Source of the DNA: an uncultured Holophaga sp.
Lineage (GTDB): Bacteria; Acidobacteriota; Holophagae; Holophagales; Holophagaceae
NCBI RefSeq assembly: GCF_963677305.1
Contig: NZ_OY781925.1
Coordinates: forward strand, 1,451,001-1,515,000
Direction of reading: 5' to 3'
DNA length: 64,000 bases
The position numbers and the translations under genes were made by a program. The notes below the pieces were generated by a model, which was not told where the DNA came from, made no database searches, and saw only the letters and a list, made by a program, of their open reading frames with translations. This document shows, in pieces, positions 35,518 through 43,921 of the stretch; the first letter of the stretch is position 1; each line of letters opens with the position of its first letter.

Positions 35518-36269
35518 GGCAGGGTCTCCCGGACAGCCACGTACTTGGAGCGGCGCTGGAGCCACCAGACCCCCAGGACATCCACCAGCCCCACCCAGAG
35601 GCGGTTCCACACCCCGTAGTTGGAGACACCCGCCAAGCGGGGGCGGTGGTTCACGGGGTGCACGATCATCCGTCCTCCCAGGGCCTGCACCAGGGCCGGA
35701 ATATAGCGGTGCATGTGGTTGAAGCAGGGGAGGCTCAGGTACCAGTCCAGGCGGAGGGCCTTGAGGCCGCAGCCCACGTCGGGCACCCCGTCCTTGAGCA
35801 TCCAGTCCCGGAACCCGTTGGCGATCTTCGAGGACATCCGCTTGACCCAGTCGTCCCGGCGGTTGACCCGGTGGCCGATGATGCCGACGTTGAGAGGATC
35901 CCGGGTGTGGGCGGCCTGGAGGGCGTCCAGCATGCCGGGGATGTCAGCCGGGTCGTTCTGCCCATCGGCGTCCAGCACCACCAGCCAAGTCCCCTGGGCG
36001 GCGCGGGCGCCGGTGAGGACCGCCAGACTCTGCCCGGAGCTCTTCACATGGCGGAGGACCCTCAGACGCTCGAAGCCCTCCTCCCGGAGGGACCGCAGGA
36101 GGTCCCAGGTCTCGTCCGTGCTGCCGTCATCGACGTAGATCAGCTCGTAGTCGAAGCGCCCGTCCATGGCCTGCCGGATCTCGCCCACCAGGGGCCGGAT
36201 GTTTCCTGCCTCGTTCTTGGCCGGTATGACGATGGAGATGAGGGGGGACGGGGACTGGGCTTGTGTCAT
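35514..36269 (-). CDS. GT2 polyprenyl-phosphate sugar transferase (DPM1/ArnC-like)
   Basis: The 251-residue family 2 glycosyltransferase has ISIVIPAKNEAGNIRPLVGE, IYVDDGSTDETWD, LVVLDADGQNDPADIPGML and GVPDVGCGLKALRLDWYLSL, all typical of dolichyl/undecaprenyl-phosphate sugar synthases. No C-terminal membrane helices are present, so the LAB_N protein may anchor it. The first gene of the five-gene operon (GT2, LAB_N, GT39, epimerase, EamA). ATG 36269 is chosen; a longer TTG frame exists. Confidence 0.9.
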   Translation of the reverse strand: MTQAQSPSPLISIVIPAKNEAGNIRPLVGEIRQAMDGRFDYELIYVDDGSTDETWDLLRSLREEGFERLRVLRHVKSSGQSLAVLTGARAAQGTWLVVLDADGQNDPADIPGMLDALQAAHTRDPLNVGIIGHRVNRRDDWVKRMSSKIANGFRDWMLKDGVPDVGCGLKALRLDWYLSLPCFNHMHRYIPALVQALGGRMIVHPVNHRPRLAGVSNYGVWNRLWVGLVDVLGVWWLQRRSKYVAVRETLP

Positions 36270-36409
36270 CGGGCTTCCAGGGGGCAGTTCACTGCGCAAC
36301 CCTCCATATTACGCCGATCCAGCCCTGGTCCGCTCGAGGATGATGCGGCGGCAGGTGGCCCACAGGGAGGGCGGGGGCTATGTTTGATCCAGAGCATTCC
36401 GGAGGCCCC

Positions 36410-37150
36410 ATGCGCGTCCATCTCTCCCGCTTCATCTGTCTGGATGTGGCCTCCAATCTGATCCGCTTCGAGCTCGAAGCCCACCAGGCCGCTGCAGCCG
36501 GGGCGGACCTGGTTGTCTTCCCCGAGGCCTTCCTGCACGGCTACACCCGTACCGTGGAGCCAGCCCTGGTGCGCGGGATCTTTGAGCGGATCAGCTCAGA
36601 CCACCCGGCGACGGCCTTCCTCTTCGGTTCCATCACCGAGGAGCGCCGGAACCGGCTCACCGTCTGGCGGGGAGGCAGGGAATTGGGGCATTACGACAAG
36701 GTGCATCTCTTCGCGCCCCATGGGGAGCATGAGCTCTGGGACCCCGGCGACCGCTATGCCGCCGTGCGGGTCCTGGACTGGACCCTGGGCCTCATCACCT
36801 GCAGCGACATCCGCTTCCCGGAGCAGGCCAGGGCCCTGCGGCTCCGGACCGGGTGTGAAGCCCTGGTGGTCATCGGGTGGTGGCCCTGGCGGCGGGATCA
36901 TGTCTGGGAGACGCTCCTGCGGGCCCGGGCCATGGAGAATGGGGTCTTCACCCTGGGCTGCAGTGTGGCGGCCTCGGAGTTCCCCGGAGAGGTCTTCGCC
37001 GGTGCGGGGAACCATGTCTTCGACCCCCTCGGGGAGCCGCTGCAGACCGCCGATGATCGGACCTTCCACCTGGACCGGGAGCGTCTGGAGGAGGTCCTGG
37101 TGGACCCCCTCCGGAGCTCTGTGGATATCCAAGAGGTGGCCGTCTTCTAG
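36410..37150 (+). CDS. Carbon-nitrogen hydrolase (nitrilase superfamily)
   Basis: The 246-residue enzyme carries the nitrilase-superfamily catalytic triad: Glu in VVFPEAFLHGYTR, Lys in GHYDKVHLFAPHGE, and Cys in LGLITCSDIRFPEQ. The family cleaves amides such as omega-amides of 2-oxoacids; the sequence is nearest to that omega-amidase-like branch, but substrate is inferred. ATG 36410 has GGAGG 4 nt upstream; an in-frame ATG at 36380 is a second candidate. The 3' end overlaps the convergent dipeptidase gene by 4 nt. Confidence 0.87.
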   Translation: MRVHLSRFICLDVASNLIRFELEAHQAAAAGADLVVFPEAFLHGYTRTVEPALVRGIFERISSDHPATAFLFGSITEERRNRLTVWRGGRELGHYDKVHLFAPHGEHELWDPGDRYAAVRVLDWTLGLITCSDIRFPEQARALRLRTGCEALVVIGWWPWRRDHVWETLLRARAMENGVFTLGCSVAASEFPGEVFAGAGNHVFDPLGEPLQTADDRTFHLDRERLEEVLVDPLRSSVDIQEVAVF

Positions 37151-38454
37151 CGGGGCAGGTGCTTCCGGGTCAGGTTCACGGGGCCTTCGGGGGTGACCAG
37201 GATGTTGTCCTCGATGCGGATGCCCCCCAGGGGCGTCAGCTCGTCGATGAGCTTCCAGTCGAAGCTGGAGGCCTGCTCTCCTTCGCGGAAAGGCCGCAGC
37301 AGCATGGGGATGAAGTAGAGGCCGGGTTCGACCGTGATGAGGTGCCCCGGGGCCAGGGTCTGGGTGGTCCTGAGGTTGGGGTGCTCGGGCGGGGGCGGCT
37401 GGAGGCTGCCGTCGGGGGCGGCCATCTGTCCGGCCACGTCATGGACCTGGATCCCCAGGAAGTGCCCCAGGCCGTGGGGGAAGAAGGGGCGGGTGAAGCC
37501 CCTGGCCAGGGATTCCTCGGGCTTGGTCCTCAGGATGCCACTTTCCTGGAGGAGGGCGCCGATCTTGAGGTGGGCCAGGTGGTGGACCCGGCCCCAGGGC
37601 ACCCCGGCCACCACCTCATCGCAGAGCTCCAGCTCCAGCTTCTCCACGCCGTCCCGCAGGGCCCGGAAGCGGGGATCGCAGCTGTCCTTGACATGGGTGC
37701 GGGTGATGTCGGAAGGGTAGTCCAGGTGGCGGGCGCCGCAGTCCAGGAGCAGAACCCGGCCGTCCCGGAAGCTGCGCTTCTTCTCGTAGTGGAGAATGGC
37801 GCTCCGGTCGTCCAGGGCTACGATGCTGCTGAAGGCCAGTTGGTGATCCAGGCAGCCCACGGCCTGGACGAATGCGTAGTGGATCTCCAGCTCCGAGGCG
37901 CCGGCCAGGAAGGCCTTGCGACCGGCCTCGTGGCCGCGGGCCCCCAAGATCGTGGCCTCCTCGGTGCAGGCGATCTCGTAGGGGCTCTTGAAGGCCCGGC
38001 CCCAGTCCAGCCGGGCCATGACCCCTGTGGGGTTGATCTCCAGGCCCGCCTCAACGGCCCGAGCCACTTCGTTGCCGATGTAGGCCGCCCGGGCTGGACG
38101 TCCCAGGGCTTCCCAGACTGCATCCAGGCTGGGGGCCTCCACCAGATCGAACTCGCCGGCCCAGAAGGGCTCCCCAAGGGGCAGCTGCTCGTACCAGAAG
38201 TCCTCAGGCGCATAGCGGATGAGCTTCGGGCGCTTTCCCCCCTGAAGGCACAGCACGTGGTGGGGTCCCTCCAGGGGGCAGTAATGGCGGAAGTGGGGGT
38301 TGGTGTTGAAGGGGGCTTCCTGGTCGTCCCGGAAATAGGTGAAGGGCTCACCACTGGAGATCACCAGGGTCTCGAATCCGGTCTCCGCCAGAGTGTGCTC
38401 TGCCCAACGCATCCGCGCTGCCAGGTGGTCATGGAAAAGGCCCTTGCTGGTCAT
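37147..38454 (-). CDS. pepQ: Xaa-Pro dipeptidase (PepQ type)
   Basis: The 435-residue metallopeptidase of the creatinase/aminopeptidase P fold cleaves dipeptides ending in proline. Metal ligands are visible in order: LLLDCGARHLDYPSDITRTH (two Asp), FPHGLGHFLGIQVHDV (His), ITVEPGLYFIP (Glu) and GGIRIEDNILVT (Glu). An N-terminal domain of ~150 residues and the length match the E. coli PepQ type. ATG 38454 has AGGAG 7 nt upstream; the longer ORF is unrelated at its start. It is a single gene diverging from the DHH gene. Confidence 0.93.
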   Translation of the reverse strand: MTSKGLFHDHLAARMRWAEHTLAETGFETLVISSGEPFTYFRDDQEAPFNTNPHFRHYCPLEGPHHVLCLQGGKRPKLIRYAPEDFWYEQLPLGEPFWAGEFDLVEAPSLDAVWEALGRPARAAYIGNEVARAVEAGLEINPTGVMARLDWGRAFKSPYEIACTEEATILGARGHEAGRKAFLAGASELEIHYAFVQAVGCLDHQLAFSSIVALDDRSAILHYEKKRSFRDGRVLLLDCGARHLDYPSDITRTHVKDSCDPRFRALRDGVEKLELELCDEVVAGVPWGRVHHLAHLKIGALLQESGILRTKPEESLARGFTRPFFPHGLGHFLGIQVHDVAGQMAAPDGSLQPPPPEHPNLRTTQTLAPGHLITVEPGLYFIPMLLRPFREGEQASSFDWKLIDELTPLGGIRIEDNILVTPEGPVNLTRKHLPR

Positions 38455-38548
38455 GGTCCGCTCCTGCTCCGAGGTTACACCACTCAGGAGGGACCCTGGA
38501 TCCGCCGATCCGGATGTATAGAATGATCCATCATCCCCTGGAGAGCCC

Positions 38549-39478
38549 ATGCGACTGATCACCCGTTCGGATTTCGATGGCTTGGCCTGCGCTGCCCTTC
38601 TGGAGGAAATCGGGCTGATCGACGGATTCCTCTTTGTCCATCCCAAGGATGTGCAGGATGGGAAGGTCGCAGTGGGGCCCGATGATGTCCTGGCGAATGT
38701 CCCCTTTGCGAAGGGCTGCGGGCTCTGGTTCGACCACCACTGCAGCGAGGACCAGCGCCTGGCCATGAATGAAGAGAATATCCGTTTTGAGGGTGTATCC
38801 CGGCAAGCCCCCAGCTGTGCCCGCATCATCTATGACTACTATGGCGGCGCCGGGCGCTTCGCCCGCTTCGATGCCAGCGGCCTCATGGATGCTGTGGACC
38901 GGAGCGACTCGGGGCAGCTCACCCGGGAGGAGATCCTGAATCCCCAGGGCTGGGTGCTGCTCTCCTTCATCATGGATCCCCGGACCGGCCTAGGCCGGTT
39001 CAAGGACTTCCGCATCGGTAACCACGGCCTGATGAAGGACATGATCGGCTACTGCCGGACCCTGTCCATGGAGGAGATCCTGGAGCTCCCCGATGTCCGG
39101 GAGCGGGTGGACCGCTACTTTGAGCAGGAGGCGGCCTACGAGGCCATGCTCCGGGAGCGGGGGCGGATGGAGGGGAATGTGCTGGTGCTGGATCTCCGGG
39201 GGGTGGAGGAGATCCCCTGCGGAAACCGCTTCGTTGAATACGCCCTCTTCCCCGAGGCCAACGTCTCGGCACGGGTGCTGTGGGGTCGCGAGCGGAAGAA
39301 TGTGGTCCTGACTGTCGGGCACAGCATCCTCAACCGGACCTGCAACAGCGACATCGGCGCCCTCCTGCTCATCCACGGGGGGGGTGGTCACCACCAAGTG
39401 GGCACCTGCCAGTTGGAGGAGCCCATTGCCGGGCACCACATCGCCGGTATCATCGCTGCGCTCCGCACCATGGGGTGA
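38549..39478 (+). CDS. DHH-family phosphoesterase (exopolyphosphatase-like)
   Basis: The 309-residue protein begins with the DHH superfamily motif I RSDFDGLACAALL and has the eponymous WFDHHCSED, a helical middle, and the C-terminal DHHA1 glycine motif IHGGGGHHQVGTCQ. Such proteins hydrolyse phosphodiesters or polyphosphate with Mn2+. Substrates may include cyclic di-AMP, nanoRNA or polyphosphate; the sequence does not settle this. It precedes the MarR gene with 64 nt between. Confidence 0.85.
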   Translation: MRLITRSDFDGLACAALLEEIGLIDGFLFVHPKDVQDGKVAVGPDDVLANVPFAKGCGLWFDHHCSEDQRLAMNEENIRFEGVSRQAPSCARIIYDYYGGAGRFARFDASGLMDAVDRSDSGQLTREEILNPQGWVLLSFIMDPRTGLGRFKDFRIGNHGLMKDMIGYCRTLSMEEILELPDVRERVDRYFEQEAAYEAMLRERGRMEGNVLVLDLRGVEEIPCGNRFVEYALFPEANVSARVLWGRERKNVVLTVGHSILNRTCNSDIGALLLIHGGGGHHQVGTCQLEEPIAGHHIAGIIAALRTMG

Positions 39479-39542
39479 TGCAGGTGGTCCGCCTTGCGGC
39501 AAGTCATGCCGTCCGGAAAGCGGGTTGTGGCATCATGGTCTT

Positions 39543-39986
39543 GTGACCGAATACATTCTCTTCGAATCCTTCGCCTTCAACCTGGCCCGGGCGGCCATGG
39601 CGGCCACCACCGCCCTGGCCAGGCGTCTTGCGCCCTATGACATCACTCCGGTGCAGTGGGGCGTGCTCGCCGGGCTCATGGACAAGGATGGGGTGACCCC
39701 CACGGAGCTCATCGGGGAACTGGAGCGGGATCTGCCTTCGACCCTCCGTGTCATCTGGAAGCTGGAGAAGAAGGGGCTGGTCCGCCGGGAGAACAACCCC
39801 TCTGACCGTCGCTCCTACACGGTGCACCTCACCCCTGAGGGGCGGCAGCTCTGGGACAAGCTGGCTCCGGTGGTTCTCGAACTCAATCGGGAGGCCTACG
39901 GGCACCTGGACAAGGACTACCTGCACAAGATCATGCAGACCCATCTCGAGCTGAGGGCCATCTACGACGCCATGATCCGCGAATAG
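39543..39986 (+). CDS. MarR family transcriptional regulator
   Basis: The 147-residue winged-helix regulator has the MarR core: ITPVQWGVLAGLMDKDGVTP, TELIGELERDLPSTLRVIWK (recognition helix region), KKGLVRRENNPSDRRSYTVH with the wing, then dimerising helices. It starts at GTG 39543 (an overlapping ATG-initiated reading gives only three codons). The nearest gene downstream is 40208-41044, with its own promoter, which makes that gene the most likely target. Confidence 0.88.
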   Translation: MTEYILFESFAFNLARAAMAATTALARRLAPYDITPVQWGVLAGLMDKDGVTPTELIGELERDLPSTLRVIWKLEKKGLVRRENNPSDRRSYTVHLTPEGRQLWDKLAPVVLELNREAYGHLDKDYLHKIMQTHLELRAIYDAMIRE

Positions 39987-40017
39987 GATTGCGGGCGGGT
40001 CCGGTTCGGAGTAAGCT

Positions 40018-40046
40018 TTGCGAAATACTTGTCACGACACCTAAAT
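40018..40046 (+). promoter_or_regulatory. Candidate sigma-70-type promoter upstream of 40208 gene
   Basis: TTGCGA (40018-40023) and CTAAAT (40041-40046) are separated by 17 bp. The start would fall near 40053, giving a leader of about 155 nt. The hexamers are moderate, so this is tentative; a MarR-bound operator could overlap it. Confidence 0.4.
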
Positions 40047-40207
40047 GCACCCCCGGCCGGGGAGGCTTCCGGGCTTCGACCTCCGCTGGTGTCTCCGGGT
40101 GGGCGTGGCGATCTCAGCCTTTTCCCCCTTCCCCCCTTGTGCTTCAGGGGCCGCTCCTGCTTGGCTCCATACCGAAACCCACTCCATCCCCCTAAGGAGG
40201 GTCGTCC

Positions 40208-41044
40208 ATGACCGTCGAGTTCTGCCCCATGCGCAGCCTCATCTACGTTGGCCTGTCCAAAGAGAAGTATCGCCACCTTCTCCAGAACTGGCTCTACCGG
40301 ATCCACATCCCCGACAGCATCTCCCAGTTCGGTCCCTATGTGACCAAATACGCCTTCTACAACGCCCTGCCCGTGCCCCCCGAGGGCGAGCGCTTCGGCA
40401 CCATCAAGATGCAGCTTACGGAGCACTACTGGCAGTGCAACCCCTTCCAGCAGGCCGTGGCCGTCAAGACCTTCAAGGAGGTCTTCCCTATCGATGTGCT
40501 GCGCTGGCAGGGCAACATGCCCGACGAGGCCGATGGTGCCGTGGAGCTGGAGGGCGATGAGGCCCGTTCCGCCAAGGGCGGCCAGGGAGCCAAGCCCTTC
40601 ATCTTCGCCTTCGTGCCCCTCTGGTGGGAGGAGGACATCAAGGGCAAGATGCGCACCATCGCCGATGGGCCCAACTACCGCTGGCAGTTCGTCATGAAAT
40701 ACCCTGAAGGCGTCAGCCAGGAACAGGGCGACAAGTGGTTCCTGGAGGAGGTGGCCCCCGCCTTCGCCGCCATGCCCGAGGTCAACCGCATCCTGAGCAG
40801 CAAGATCATCCAGAACGTCAACGGCTGCTCTTTCAACCGGGTGGTGGAGATGTGGTTCGACGGTCCCGACGAGTGGTATGCCGCCGCTGTCACCAAGGCC
40901 GCCGCCCTGCCCAAGCCCGCCTGGGCCAAGCAGGACAAGTTCCCCTTCCTGGCCTCCGACTACGAGTTCGCCAGCGTCTTCCTCACGGACTACGCCACCA
41001 GCGACAATCTGAGCCAGTACCGCGGTTACATCACGCTGCGTTAG
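40208..41044 (+). CDS. Protein with two EthD-like alpha/beta-barrel repeats, function unknown
   Basis: The 278-residue cytoplasmic protein is unrecognised by function. Two halves look like dimeric alpha/beta-barrel (EthD-type) repeats: residues ~10-100 (GLSKEKYRHLLQNWLYRIHI, then YAFYNALPVPPEGERFGTI) and ~160-250 (MKYPEGVSQEQGDKWFLEEV, NRILSSKIIQNVNGCSFNRV). It was compared with chlorite-dismutase-like and YCII folds and is not convincingly either. AAGGAGGG lies 6 nt upstream of the ATG. A MarR regulator is just upstream and a bidirectional terminator just downstream, so it is expressed as a single regulated gene. Confidence 0.55.
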   Translation: MTVEFCPMRSLIYVGLSKEKYRHLLQNWLYRIHIPDSISQFGPYVTKYAFYNALPVPPEGERFGTIKMQLTEHYWQCNPFQQAVAVKTFKEVFPIDVLRWQGNMPDEADGAVELEGDEARSAKGGQGAKPFIFAFVPLWWEEDIKGKMRTIADGPNYRWQFVMKYPEGVSQEQGDKWFLEEVAPAFAAMPEVNRILSSKIIQNVNGCSFNRVVEMWFDGPDEWYAAAVTKAAALPKPAWAKQDKFPFLASDYEFASVFLTDYATSDNLSQYRGYITLR

Positions 41045-41056
41045 CGCTCTGGAAGC

Positions 41057-41092
41057 AAAGAAAGGCGGTCGCTCCGGCGGCCGCCTTTCTTT
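41057..41092. terminator. Bidirectional terminator
   Basis: AAAGAAAGGCGG and CCGCCTTTCTTT form a perfect 12-bp stem with a 12-nt loop between convergent genes; both arms end in A/T-rich tracts. Confidence 0.8.
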
Positions 41093-41118
41093 GTGCTGAC
41101 TTTGCCGTGTCCCCCGGG

Positions 41119-41550
41119 TCAGGGATGGGCAGCCGGAGCCAGAGGACCCGGGGCCTGAGCCCCTGCAGGGTGGGCATTCAGCTTGAAGGACTGGAAGCCC
41201 TCGGCCTTGAGTGTCTTGGGGTTGCTGTGGAGGAAGACGATGTTGATGAAACCCAGTTTCTGCCAAGTCGGGCCTTCAGCCTTGAGGCACTCGGCGACGC
41301 TCTCCTTGGTCCAGGCGGTGGTGGGGCGGAAGATCAGCAGGGTGTCCTTCTTCTTGTCCGCCACCTTGTAGCGGATGTTGAAGTTCTCGGCATCGCTCTT
41401 GTGCTTGAGGTGGGCCAGATCCCGCGCGTTCTGGCTGGCATTGGTCATCTCTTCAGTCCAGGTGACCCGGGTCTTGGCGGAGTTGGGGGCAGGGGGGGCC
41501 GCCAAGGCGGTTACGGCAGATAAAGTTGTGATTGCAAGAAGTTTGCTCAT
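41119..41550 (-). CDS. Secreted protein of unknown function
   Basis: The 143-residue protein has a short Sec signal (MSKLLAITTLSAVTALA), then a soluble domain with TRVTWTEEMTNASQNARDLA, ENFNIRYKVADKKKDTLLIF and GFINIVFLHSNPKTLKAEGF, and a Pro/Ala-rich tail. No family was recognised. Periplasmic location is likely. It faces the terminator shared with the EthD-like gene. A promoter was not identified. Confidence 0.7.
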   Translation of the reverse strand: MSKLLAITTLSAVTALAAPPAPNSAKTRVTWTEEMTNASQNARDLAHLKHKSDAENFNIRYKVADKKKDTLLIFRPTTAWTKESVAECLKAEGPTWQKLGFINIVFLHSNPKTLKAEGFQSFKLNAHPAGAQAPGPLAPAAHP

Positions 41551-41625
41551 TGCCGGGTTCCAGTCTGTGAGGTCTCAGGGCATGGTAGATCGGAAAGGGC
41601 CCACGGAACAAGCCATGGAGGCTGC

Positions 41626-42444
41626 TCAGAGGAGGCAGAGGGAGCGGTTCCCGGGCGCGAAGCCGAGCTGGACAGCCTTTTCATAGAAGAGAGCCAGGCC
41701 CTCCCGCTCCCTCATGCCCAGGCTGTAGCTGATGTTCTCGGTGAAATACTCCCGGAGTTCCCCTGCGGTCCACCCCACGGAGCGTCGGGCCTCCTCCACC
41801 AGGGTGTCCAGATTCGCTCGTCCCATCTCCAGGCTGCGGTGGAAGTAGGGGCCCACTCCCCCGGGACCGGGCAGCTCGGGAGCCCCCTGCCGGACGGTCC
41901 AGAGGGCGAACACGAAGGGGAGCCCGGTCCAGGCGTGCCACTCCTCAGCCAGGTCCATGACCAGGAGGCCCTGCTTGTCGGCCTTCATGGCCGCATCACC
42001 GATCATCACCGCCGCATCGCAGGCCTCCATCATGGCCGGGAGGTCGGGGGCCATGTCCACCACTTTGGGCTCCATGCCATGACGTCCACGGAGCAGGATA
42101 CGCACCAGAGCCACGGAACTGCGGGAGGAGGTGTCCAGGGCCAGGGTGCGGATCTGCTCCACGGGAACCTTGGACATGAGGAGGACGCTCCGGACCCTCT
42201 TGGGAGAGGCGATGCAGAGCCCGGGCACCACCCGGAGGCCGGGAATGCGCAGATACTCGATGGAGCTGATGAGGGCGGCGTCCACCTCGCCCGAGCGCAG
42301 CTGGTCGGCACAGACCGAGGGGACCTGGTACCGGAGCTCGAAGAGCTCGCCACCCAGACCCTGCTTGAACCCGAAGTTCAGGGGGGCGGCGTTGAGATAC
42401 TCGATGATGGAGACGCGGAAGGGGGACTTGCGGAAACCGGTCAT
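41626..42444 (-). CDS. mqnA: Chorismate dehydratase (menaquinone via futalosine)
   Basis: The 272-residue protein has the MqnA/MqnD periplasmic-binding-protein-like fold: FRVSIIEYLNAAPLNFGFKQ at the start (a family hallmark), VDAALISSIEYLR, DTSSRSSVALVRILL, AAVMIGDAAM, and YFTENISYSLGMRE. MqnA dehydrates chorismate to 3-enolpyruvyl-benzoate, the first committed step of the futalosine route. ATG 42444 is preceded by TGGAAGC. No other mqn gene is nearby, so the pathway genes are scattered. It supports menaquinone as the quinone accepting electrons from the hydrogenase and GlcDF. Confidence 0.92.
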   Translation of the reverse strand: MTGFRKSPFRVSIIEYLNAAPLNFGFKQGLGGELFELRYQVPSVCADQLRSGEVDAALISSIEYLRIPGLRVVPGLCIASPKRVRSVLLMSKVPVEQIRTLALDTSSRSSVALVRILLRGRHGMEPKVVDMAPDLPAMMEACDAAVMIGDAAMKADKQGLLVMDLAEEWHAWTGLPFVFALWTVRQGAPELPGPGGVGPYFHRSLEMGRANLDTLVEEARRSVGWTAGELREYFTENISYSLGMREREGLALFYEKAVQLGFAPGNRSLCLL

Positions 42445-42558
42445 GCTTCCATTGTCGCACTTCAGCGGTGGTGGGAAGCCCTCGGCGGTGGTGCTCCTTT
42501 CCACTCGTCTCTTATAGGTCCCTTTGGTAGGCTGATTCAGAAGTCTTCGGAGTGCCCC

Positions 42559-43134
42559 ATGCGTCTCGCCCTGATCAGTCTCGCCCTGGTGTCCGCCGCC
42601 ACCCTTTCCGCCAGCGATCACGAGCTCAATCTCATGATCGACAAGCAGCTGACCCCGAACATCACCATCTCCAGTGACAAGGTCAAGGTGGATGAGCCTG
42701 TCTCGGTGGGCGTCCGGTACGGCCACGACCTCATCGGACTCGGCCCCGCCCAGCTCCAGCTGCAGGCGGCCTATCGCCGGCAGTCGACGGTCGACAGCCA
42801 GGGGGGCAGCTTCGGGCAGATCAAGGACACCGGGCTCAGCCTGGGGCTCCAGGCCCAGTGGCGTCTTGGCATGGTCATCGGTGCTGGAGCCGAACTCCGG
42901 GCCGAGCGTCTGAAGGCTGACCCCACCGGAACCAGCACCACCCTGGTGCGCCCCTGGGTCACCGGACGCGTCGGCATGAGCTTCCCCACCCCTCTGGTGC
43001 AGCCCGTCATCGGTCTGGAAGTGGCGGTCCCCCTGAGGCGCGCAAGTGCCGGGGATGGTGCCAGCCTGGAGGATCAGGTCAAGGCCCTGGCCCCCAACTT
43101 CGAGATTGGTGTATACGGCGGTCTGCGTTTCTAA
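42559..43134 (+). CDS. Outer-membrane-type secreted protein, tandem paralogue 1
   Basis: The 191-residue protein starts with a signal peptide (MRLALISLALVSAATLSAS). It has alternating hydrophobic beta strands (GVRYGHDLIGLGPAQLQLQA, LGLQAQWRLGMVIGAG, TGRVGMSFPTPLVQP) and ends with NFEIGVYGGLRF, a terminal aromatic as in outer-membrane beta barrels. It shares GLGPAQLQLQA, LGLQAQWR, RAERLKA and the C-terminal block with the next gene, so the two arose by tandem duplication. Function is unknown; an 8-stranded barrel is plausible. Confidence 0.72.
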   Translation: MRLALISLALVSAATLSASDHELNLMIDKQLTPNITISSDKVKVDEPVSVGVRYGHDLIGLGPAQLQLQAAYRRQSTVDSQGGSFGQIKDTGLSLGLQAQWRLGMVIGAGAELRAERLKADPTGTSTTLVRPWVTGRVGMSFPTPLVQPVIGLEVAVPLRRASAGDGASLEDQVKALAPNFEIGVYGGLRF

Positions 43135-43154
43135 GGCGCTCGATCTGAGTGGAA

Positions 43155-43182
43155 AACCGGGGTCCTGGACCCCGGTTTTTTT
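43155..43182 (+). terminator. Rho-independent terminator
   Basis: AACCGGGGT pairs with ACCCCGGTT and is followed by TTTTTTT, 20 nt after the first outer-membrane paralogue. Confidence 0.9.
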
Positions 43183-43248
43183 GCGGGCGGGATCGAGGGT
43201 GGGCCCTATATTGGGTCATCAGCATCCCTCTGGATGGAGGAATGGGTC

Positions 43249-43821
43249 ATGAACTGTGCGCTGCCCGCTCTCCTAGTGTTTGCCGCCACGGGCCTCTCAG
43301 CCAGTGACAATGAACTCAACCTGTTGGTCTCCAGGCAGCTCACCCGGGACTTCCCGGCCCTGGACCTGTCCGTGGATCAGCCTGTGGCCCTGACCCTGCG
43401 TTACGGCCGGGACATCCTGGGCCTGGGGCCGGCCCAGTTGCAGTTGCAGGCGGGCTACCACGCCCAGAGCACGGCTGATATCAAGCAGGGCGGGGTCAAG
43501 GACGGAGAGCTGAAGAACACCGGCTACAGCCTGGGGCTTCAGGCCCAGTGGCGCATGGGGGTGGTCCTGGGCGCCGGGGCGGAGGTCCGGGCCGAACGTC
43601 TCAAGGCCGCAGGGATCGACAACACCACCCAGGTCCGGCCCTGGTTCACCGGACGGGTGGGCTACAGCATGCCTCTTCCCCTGGTTCAGCCGGTCTTCGG
43701 CCTTGAGGTGGCGGTGCCGGTGACCAACAAGAGTGCTGACAGCGGATCGAGTGATGAGGATGTCCTCAAGCGTCTCAGCCCCAACTTCGAGGTCAGCGTA
43801 TACGGCGGCATCCGCTTCTGA
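43249..43821 (+). CDS. Outer-membrane-type secreted protein, tandem paralogue 2
   Basis: The 190-residue signal-peptide protein (MNCALPALLVFAATGLSASD) is a paralogue of the preceding gene: ELNLLVSRQLTRDF, TLRYGRDILGLGPAQLQLQA, LGLQAQWRMGVVLGAG, and C-terminal NFEVSVYGGIRF. ATG 43249 has GGAGG 8 nt upstream. A terminator separates the two copies, so each has its own transcription unit and may be used in different conditions. Function is unknown. Confidence 0.72.
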   Translation: MNCALPALLVFAATGLSASDNELNLLVSRQLTRDFPALDLSVDQPVALTLRYGRDILGLGPAQLQLQAGYHAQSTADIKQGGVKDGELKNTGYSLGLQAQWRMGVVLGAGAEVRAERLKAAGIDNTTQVRPWFTGRVGYSMPLPLVQPVFGLEVAVPVTNKSADSGSSDEDVLKRLSPNFEVSVYGGIRF

Positions 43822-43921
43822 GATGCGGTGTCGTGGCTCCGCCATGACACCGCATGGGGGTCAAAGGGGGGACGCAGAGGGCGCGTAGCGACCGGGCGGT
43901 CCCCCCTTTGCAGGAAGGCCC

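Noticed and set aside
40208..41044. Chlorite-dismutase/HemQ-like call for the EthD-like protein
   Set aside because: Repeat blocks and spacing fit EthD-type domains better and no haem-pocket His/Arg pattern was evident.
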